Source: Psychrobacter sp. | GTDB taxonomy: Bacteria; Pseudomonadota; Gammaproteobacteria; Pseudomonadales; Moraxellaceae | Assembly: GCA_020024075.1 (NCBI GenBank) | Contig: JAHHUJ010000061.1 | Span: 1 to 10,671 of the forward strand | Direction of reading: 5' to 3' | DNA length: 10,671 bases | In this document: one piece after another, positions 6,690 to 10,671 of the stretch | Layout: each line of letters begins with the position of its first letter | Position numbering within the stretch: the stretch's first letter is position 1 | Made by a program: the position numbers and the translations under genes | Notes under the pieces: generated by a model | What the model was told of the DNA's origin: nothing | The model's input: the letters and a program-made list of their open reading frames with translations, nothing else | The model's database searches: none

Positions 6690-7456
6690 TGACGCAACAC
6701 CCGCCTCTCTAGCCATTTCACCAATCCAATGAGTAAAATCGTTAGGAAACTAATCAAAAAAATCACCGCAAACATACTGTCTAAGTCATAAGACTTGCGT
6801 ACCCGTGTCATATATACCCCCAGCCCATAATATCCGCCTAGCCATTCAGCAATGACTGCAGAAATAAGGGCATAAGATAAAGCCACCTTCAACCCAGTAA
6901 AGAACGATCCCATCGCTGAAGGTATCTTCAAATGACGATACAGCTGATACTTCGAAGCTTTCATCGACCTAAAAAGATTCAAATGCTCACGACTTACAGA
7001 CTGATAGCCATCCACCAAAGCAATGGTTATTGGAAAGAACACTGCCAAAACCACCAACACCACCTTAGGGGTAATTCCATATCCTAGCCAGATAATCAAT
7101 AAGGGAGCAATGGCAATGGTAGGAATGGTTTGGTTCAATAGAATGACAGGATAAATCAGCTCCTTCATGGTCTTCGATAAATCCATGATTATTGATAGCA
7201 CAAAACTGATTATTAGACCGATTGCCGTTCCGATAAAAGCAGTCGCTAACGTGTATTTGGCATGCTCCATCAGTAATGGGAAATCTTCTATAAAAGCCTC
7301 AACAATCTGCAGTGGTGAGGGCAATAAGTAATCAGGAATAAGCCCTAATGACACACACAGCTGCCACAGCACCAGTATTAAAATAACTAAGATATGACTT
7401 TTTATTAGACTAATAATCTGTCTACTAACTTGTGGTCGCTTTTGAACAGGGGTCAT
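6677..7456 (-). CDS. ABC importer permease (ThiX/SsuC-like)
   Basis: The membrane subunit of the importer, 259 residues from the ATG at 7456. Hydrophobic segments lie at about 21-38, 65-88, 99-122, 128-147, 190-210 and 225-246. The cytoplasmic coupling loop of binding-protein-dependent permeases is visible around DGYQSVSREHLNLFRSMKAS followed by KYQLYRHLKIP, with the usual short helix that docks on the ATPase. This build matches the SsuC/TauC/ThiX group. A TTG nine codons upstream (7483) could extend it, but no Shine-Dalgarno precedes it and the added residues are not needed for the fold, so the ATG is preferred; its own ribosome site (GAG about ten bases away) is weak. It is the first gene of the importer operon, downstream of a terminator (7635-7668) and an 18-base repeat array. 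Confidence 0.9.
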   Translation of the reverse strand: MTPVQKRPQVSRQIISLIKSHILVILILVLWQLCVSLGLIPDYLLPSPLQIVEAFIEDFPLLMEHAKYTLATAFIGTAIGLIISFVLSIIMDLSKTMKELIYPVILLNQTIPTIAIAPLLIIWLGYGITPKVVLVVLAVFFPITIALVDGYQSVSREHLNLFRSMKASKYQLYRHLKIPSAMGSFFTGLKVALSYALISAVIAEWLGGYYGLGVYMTRVRKSYDLDSMFAVIFLISFLTILLIGLVKWLERRVLRHNYL

Positions 7457-7492
7457 TATTGGGAATCTCAGTAATGCTAACAAAAAGAAAAT

Positions 7493-7564
7493 GACTATTA
7501 ATTAAAGAACAACTATTAATTAAACTATAACTATCAACTAAAGAACAGCTATCAATTAAAGACA
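7493..7564. repeat. 18-base tandem array, four units, upstream of the importer operon
   Basis: Units GACTATTAATTAAAGAAC (7493-7510), AACTATTAATTAAACTAT (7511-7528), AACTATCAACTAAAGAAC (7529-7546) and AGCTATCAATTAAAGACA (7547-7564). They are contiguous with no spacers, so this is not a CRISPR. The array begins 37 bases before the chosen permease ATG, in the probable 5' leader or promoter region. Confidence 0.88.
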
Positions 7565-7577
7565 GTAATTGGGCGAC

Positions 7578-7593
7578 TAAAGATAATCATTAG
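7578..7593 (-). repeat. 16-base exact copy of the 3' end of the binding-protein gene
   Basis: TAAAGATAATCATTAG here equals 5612-5627, where the minus strand encodes the last residues of the binding protein (Asn-Asp-Tyr-Leu-stop). Here the minus strand also reads Asn-Asp-Tyr-Leu-stop, but an in-frame stop lies just upstream, so no gene remains. Both copies sit directly beside 18-base repeats. Confidence 0.8.
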
Positions 7594-7634
7594 GATTCTA
7601 ACAAAATAATTCGGTAATTGGCGGATTAGCATAC

Positions 7635-7668
7635 AAAAAAAAGCCCTCAGCAGTTGGGTGCTGAGGGC
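7635..7668 (-). terminator. Rho-independent terminator of the aldehyde dehydrogenase gene
   Basis: A perfect ten-pair stem, GCCCTCAGCA (7643-7652) with TGCTGAGGGC (7659-7668), has a six-base loop. On the minus strand it is followed by eight T (the A-run at 7635-7642). A shorter T-run on the other side (7670-7673) gives only weak activity on the plus strand. It separates the dehydrogenase from the importer operon. Confidence 0.93.
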
Positions 7669-7706
7669 CTTTTGCTTTACTAAAATTATAGCAAGCCGTT
7701 AATCAT

Positions 7707-7734
7707 ACAATCACAATGCTACAATCATAATGCT
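7707..7734. repeat. 14-base tandem duplication after the dehydrogenase gene
   Basis: ACAATCACAATGCT (7707-7720) is followed by ACAATCATAATGCT (7721-7734), with one mismatch. It starts nine bases beyond the dehydrogenase stop codon, between the gene and its terminator. Confidence 0.8.
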
Positions 7735-7743
7735 CATTAAAGA

Positions 7744-9141
7744 TTAGGCAGGAGCCTGACCTACTACGTGTAACGCTTTAACGTTAACAAACTCTTTAAT
7801 GCCAAAGCCGCCGTGCTCACGACCAAAGCCAGAGTCTTTCACACCACCAAATGGCAGGCCTGGCTGTACTAAGCTATAACCATTGATATAGACCATACCC
7901 GTATCGAAGTATTTTGCCGCTAAACGAATGGCTTTGTCTTCATCTTTTGAGAAGACCCCACCGCCTAGACCATAGCGACTGTCATTAGCAATGCGAAAGG
8001 CATCTTCTTCATCTTTGGCACGAATTAAAGCAGCCACCGGACCAAATAATTCATCTTTATAAGCAGGCTGGTCTTCAGTAATATTTTCTAAAATAACTAA
8101 GGGGTGAAAAGCACCTTCTTTAGGCAAGCTTGAATCCAGCTCACTGCTATAGGCTATCTTCGCCCCCTTATCAATACTTTCTTGCATTTGCTGTTGCAAA
8201 GTATCTCGCTGCTTGGTGCTAGACATAGGACCCACATCAGTAGACTTCTGCATTGGATCGCCTACCGTATACTCTTTAAACTTCTCAATGAGTAACTCTC
8301 GGAACTTATCATACACAGAGTCCACGACCACGAAGCGTTTGGCGGCCACACAAGTCTCCCCATTATTATAAAGTCTAGCGTGAGCACAAGTTGCTGCGGC
8401 CAATTCTAAATCAGCATCTTCAAGTACAATGAAGGCATCGTTTGAACCCAGCTCCATAACAGTTTTTTTCAGAACTTTGGCTGCTTGCTGCGCCACAACA
8501 GCACCTGCTTTATCACTACCCGTTAAGGTAACTCCGCGGACTTTGTCATTTTCAATAACTTGCTCAGACTGATCATGGCTAATGATTAGCGCTCTAAATA
8601 GATCTTTTGGCAAGTCTGACTCATGCAAAATCTTTTCAATAAGTAACCCTGAACCGGTCACATTAGACGCATGCTTTAATAAGATGCTGTTACCAGCCAT
8701 TAAGTTGGCAATGGTGTAGCGGATAACCTGATAGGCAGGATAGTTCCATGGCTGGATACCATAGATAATACCGATTGGTTGATAAGTTACAATGCCCTTC
8801 TTAATGCCTTCAATATCACGAACATCATCTGCTAAAGCCTCAATACCTTTATCAGCGGTAAAGTCACATATGCTTTTACAAAGGTCTACTTCCTGCAAAC
8901 TATGCTTGTAAGTCTTACCCCGCTCTTGGGTCATTAAGCGTGCCAACTCTTCTTTATATTCAACCAGCTTTTCACCAATTGAACGAATGACTTTGGCTCT
9001 ATGCTCTGGCGTCTCTTCTCTCCATTTTAAAAATGCTTGATGAGACGCATCAATGATGCTATTCACCTCAGAATCACTCATATAGTTATATGAAGTAATT
9101 TTCTCCCCAGTGCTAGGGTTTATAGTAGTTATATCTGACAT
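7744..9141 (-). CDS. NAD(P)-dependent aldehyde dehydrogenase, Sad-type succinate-semialdehyde dehydrogenase
   Basis: A 465-residue soluble aldehyde dehydrogenase. It resembles the Escherichia coli Sad (YneI) group, whose members oxidise succinate semialdehyde to succinate, the last step of GABA breakdown, usually with NAD. The active site is complete: Asn133 in QPWNYPAYQ (130-138), Lys156 in LLKHASN (154-160), Glu230 in MELGSNDAF (229-237), nucleophile Cys264 in NNGETCVAAKRF (259-270), and ELFGPVA (364-370). The KHASN and CVAAKRF contexts match Sad better than GabD, as does the length. No GABA transaminase is in the window, so the physiological aldehyde is inferred. A good AAGGA (9149-9153) stands seven bases from the ATG. 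It is preceded by a LysR-type gene on the same strand with a LysR-type dyad between them, and followed by its own terminator. Confidence 0.92.
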   Translation of the reverse strand: MSDITTINPSTGEKITSYNYMSDSEVNSIIDASHQAFLKWREETPEHRAKVIRSIGEKLVEYKEELARLMTQERGKTYKHSLQEVDLCKSICDFTADKGIEALADDVRDIEGIKKGIVTYQPIGIIYGIQPWNYPAYQVIRYTIANLMAGNSILLKHASNVTGSGLLIEKILHESDLPKDLFRALIISHDQSEQVIENDKVRGVTLTGSDKAGAVVAQQAAKVLKKTVMELGSNDAFIVLEDADLELAAATCAHARLYNNGETCVAAKRFVVVDSVYDKFRELLIEKFKEYTVGDPMQKSTDVGPMSSTKQRDTLQQQMQESIDKGAKIAYSSELDSSLPKEGAFHPLVILENITEDQPAYKDELFGPVAALIRAKDEEDAFRIANDSRYGLGGGVFSKDEDKAIRLAAKYFDTGMVYINGYSLVQPGLPFGGVKDSGFGREHGGFGIKEFVNVKALHVVGQAPA

Positions 9142-9171
9142 ATAGATATCCTTATTAGCTATGTAAATGTA

Positions 9172-9294
9172 TTATGCTAGTAATTTTTTAGTTGTGGCTA
9201 TTTATACATTGTGCGCATTCATATGTTATGAATATTGATATAAATTCTTAGTATTAATTAGCCACTGCTTTTTATTTGACACTTACTAGCATAA
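9172..9294. repeat. Exact 12-base inverted repeats flanking the dehydrogenase control region
   Basis: TTATGCTAGTAA (9172-9183) and TTACTAGCATAA (9283-9294) are perfect reverse complements 99 bases apart, entirely within the 240-base gap between the LysR gene and the dehydrogenase. They bracket the -10-like box and the LysR-type dyad. Confidence 0.85.
9201..9233 (-). promoter_or_regulatory. LysR-type operator dyad and -10 box upstream of the dehydrogenase
   Basis: ATTCATA (9217-9223) and TATGAAT (9227-9233) form a seven-base dyad with a three-base centre; it contains the T-N11-A pattern of LysR operators (T9219, A9231). On the minus strand a TATAAA box (9206-9201) follows, which would place the -35 region inside the dyad. 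The real -35 match is poor, as expected of an activator-dependent promoter. Binding by the neighbouring LysR protein is inferred. Confidence 0.5.
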
Positions 9295-9381
9295 CAACTG
9301 TAAACAATATTAGCTTTATGAGGATGTAAACAACTGTCATCACTATGTTAATTTAACTTAACGCGTAACTTACTGATTTAT

Positions 9382-10371
9382 TTAGAATAAATGACTTATT
9401 TTGTGAACTTCATCGTCATTCGCCTCTTCATCAGCCACCACTTGACGCGCCACATGCATGATTAACTGACGCAGCCATCTGTGTGCTGGATGATGCTGTA
9501 ATAATGGAGACCAAGCCATCGTCAACTCAAATTCTGGGATAAAGAATGGCGGCTCTTTTAAGATAATTTTGTCATTATTGGCTTGCATTCGTGCCACCCG
9601 GGTCGGCAGAGTCGCAATCAAATCTTTGTTTGCAGCAAGCATCGCTGGCATCTGATAGTGACGAGTGAACACACTGATTTGACGCTTTTGCCCCAAACGT
9701 TGCAGCGCCTGATCAATAGACCCCAGACCACCTGACTTATCTGGATTTACCCCAAAGCCAACGCCCATACCTGTTTTTGAGACCCAGACATGCTGTGCTT
9801 TTAAGTAATTTTTTAGATTGAAGCGATTGGCATAAGGACTTTCAGCTGACAATAAACAGCTAAAAGTATCTCGCCATACCAACACTTGATGGAAGCTTTG
9901 TGGAATTTCATTAAAGCGGTTGATGGCTAAGTCCACTCTGCCCTGCTCCATATCTCTATAAGAGACATCTGAGGGCGTTAAGAAGTCTAAAATCACATTG
10001 GGGGCTTCTGAGCGCAGAGCCTTAACCAAACGAGGTACTAAGGTCGCTTCGGCATAATCAGAAGTCATGATTCTAAACACCCGAGAGGTAGTATACGGTC
10101 TAAATTCTGTCCGTGGCTCTAATAATTGCGAAAGCTCAGCAAGTATTTCACGTACTCGAGGCTGAAGCTCCAATGCCCGTTCAGTGGGAGTCATGCCTTC
10201 AGAGGAGCGCACCAACAACGGATCGTTAAATAATTTACGTAAACGACGTAAGATGTTACTCATTGCAGGCTGAGTTATGCCCAACTGCTCGGCTGCGCGG
10301 GTGACGTTTTTTTCTCGCAATAGTACATCTAAATTAACCAATAAATTTAAATCAACCCTTTGTAAATTCAT
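9382..10371 (-). CDS. LysR-family transcriptional regulator
   Basis: A 329-residue LysR-type regulator. The N-terminal winged helix-turn-helix (about 6-66) reads VDLNLLVNLDVLLREKNVTR then AAEQLGITQPAMSNILRRLRKLFNDPLLVRSSEGMTPT-type sequence, with recognition helix TQPAMSNILRRL (33-44). The linker helix is at about 67-90, and the ligand-binding domain at about 95-305 begins VFRIMTSDYAEATLVPRL (98-115). The FNDPLLVR wing and DYAEAT start resemble the NodD/NahR/LinR branch, which senses small aromatic or related ligands, but the ligand cannot be told. An acidic tail (DEEANDDE, 314-321) ends the protein. AGAGAG (10376-10381) is a fair Shine-Dalgarno four bases before the ATG. The dehydrogenase gene follows on the same strand after 240 bases and is the best candidate target. 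No terminator separates them. Confidence 0.93.
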   Translation of the reverse strand: MNLQRVDLNLLVNLDVLLREKNVTRAAEQLGITQPAMSNILRRLRKLFNDPLLVRSSEGMTPTERALELQPRVREILAELSQLLEPRTEFRPYTTSRVFRIMTSDYAEATLVPRLVKALRSEAPNVILDFLTPSDVSYRDMEQGRVDLAINRFNEIPQSFHQVLVWRDTFSCLLSAESPYANRFNLKNYLKAQHVWVSKTGMGVGFGVNPDKSGGLGSIDQALQRLGQKRQISVFTRHYQMPAMLAANKDLIATLPTRVARMQANNDKIILKEPPFFIPEFELTMAWSPLLQHHPAHRWLRQLIMHVARQVVADEEANDDEVHKISHLF

Positions 10372-10524
10372 AACACTCTCTGTGATGGGTACTTGTAAGA
10401 CTGCCTCTTAAAATCAAGTTTATTCGCGCTACTTACCCTTAACCCCTACTGAAATTTATACTGGTCGTAAGTAACTTTGGTGACATAAAAAACAAGTATA
10501 TTAAAAAAAAGGAGCATTGAAGTA

Positions 10525-10558
10525 AGGTTGGTAATAGCTAATTAGCTGCAACCAACCT
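10525..10558. repeat. 34-base imperfect palindrome in the LysR leader
   Basis: AGGTTGGT (10525-10532) pairs with ACCAACCT (10551-10558). The same centre carries the 12-base palindrome AGCTAATTAGCT (10536-10547), with a three-by-three mismatch between. It could be an RNA hairpin or a protein-binding dyad. Confidence 0.75.
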
Positions 10559-10585
10559 CATTCAAATACCCCGTTATTTAAGGTC

Positions 10586-10631
10586 TATATAGTAATTTTA
10601 AAAGGCTAAAAACCCCTTTTAAACCTATATA
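10586..10631. repeat. 46-base inverted repeat next to the LysR promoter
   Basis: TATATAG (10586-10592) and TTTAAAAGG (10597-10605) can pair with CCTTTTAAA (10615-10623) and CTATATA (10625-10631), leaving an asymmetric internal loop and a nine-base hairpin loop. It is AT-rich and has no T-tract directly behind it, so a terminator role is doubtful. Confidence 0.6.
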
Positions 10632-10634
10632 TTC

Positions 10635-10663
10635 ATTATACTATAATTTAAATAAATACCCAA
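10635..10663 (-). promoter_or_regulatory. Probable promoter for the LysR gene
   Basis: On the minus strand TTGGGT (10663-10658) and a perfect TATAAT (10640-10635) are 17 bases apart. A plus-strand TATAAT (10642-10647) overlaps, so a divergent promoter for a gene beyond the window is possible. Transcripts toward the LysR gene would have a leader of roughly 255 bases. Confidence 0.45.
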
Positions 10664-10671
10664 GATAACCT

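Larger units (their letters stand above)
10372..10671. other. Spacer upstream of the LysR gene, with two dyads
   Basis: These 300 bases hold no credible ORF on either strand. They contain a probable minus-strand promoter (10635-10663) and two inverted repeats (10525-10558 and 10586-10631) that would lie in a long leader of the LysR transcript. An A-run at 10503-10510 gives eight T on the minus strand, but it is about 14 bases beyond the first dyad, too far for a standard terminator. Confidence 0.7.

Noticed and set aside
7457..7483. TTG start for the importer permease
   Set aside because: There is no Shine-Dalgarno before it, and an in-frame ATG nine codons later gives a normal-length permease.
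7493..7564. CRISPR array
   Set aside because: The four 18-base units are contiguous without spacers, too short for CRISPR repeats, and no cas gene is near.
7454..7634. CTGAGA upstream of the permease gene as part of a TPP riboswitch
   Set aside because: Only the six-base piece (inside the ACTGAGATTCC stretch before the ATG) is present; the second conserved TPP block and paired arms are missing.
9172..9294. Insertion-sequence remnant bounded by the 12-base inverted repeats
   Set aside because: The 99-base interior has no transposase remnant, no flanking target duplication was seen, and it carries what look like control sites.

Overview
The window looks like chromosomal DNA of a gammaproteobacterium of the Moraxellaceae, most likely Psychrobacter or a close relative. 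The grounds are moderate-to-low GC with very AT-rich spacers, purM and purN proteins of clear gammaproteobacterial type, and the order hda - perM-type permease - purM - purN. The genus is an inference; nothing here identifies a strain. No phage, transposase, CRISPR array, rRNA or tRNA was seen.

Layout. Positions 1-379 (minus) hold the start of hda, cut by the window edge. Positions 530-1630 (minus) encode an AI-2E/PerM-family membrane protein. A 354-base divergent spacer then carries the purM promoter and leader, followed on the plus strand by purM (1985-3076) and purN (3078-3779), which are one base apart and end at a strong terminator (3887-3919). Everything after that is on the minus strand. 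Read in the direction of transcription, from the right edge, it is: a LysR-type regulator (10371-9382), a Sad-type aldehyde dehydrogenase (9141-7744) with its own terminator (7635-7668), then a three-gene ABC importer. The importer consists of a permease (7456-6677), a THI5/NMT1-type binding lipoprotein (6621-5611) and an ATPase (5510-4776). A LysE/RhtB-family exporter (4670-4002) comes last.

How they work together. purM and purN carry out two steps of IMP synthesis. Hda, bound to the sliding clamp, inactivates DnaA-ATP. The LysR gene lies just upstream of the aldehyde dehydrogenase, and the gap between them contains a T-N11-A dyad of LysR-operator type, so local regulation is plausible. The ABC importer resembles ThiXYZ (thiamine-pyrimidine uptake), but no TPP riboswitch is visible, so the substrate is open.

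The coding content is ordinary. The less ordinary signal is between the genes: most spacers carry a short tandem duplication (units of 4 to 19 bases), usually on or within about 10 bases of a stop codon. Several units resemble one another around ATAG-TTGTT-TTTAA. Upstream of the importer operon, a 16-base exact copy of the 3' end of the binding-protein gene sits beside an 18-base, four-copy array, like a relic of an earlier duplication. I did not find a convincing new multi-gene system.
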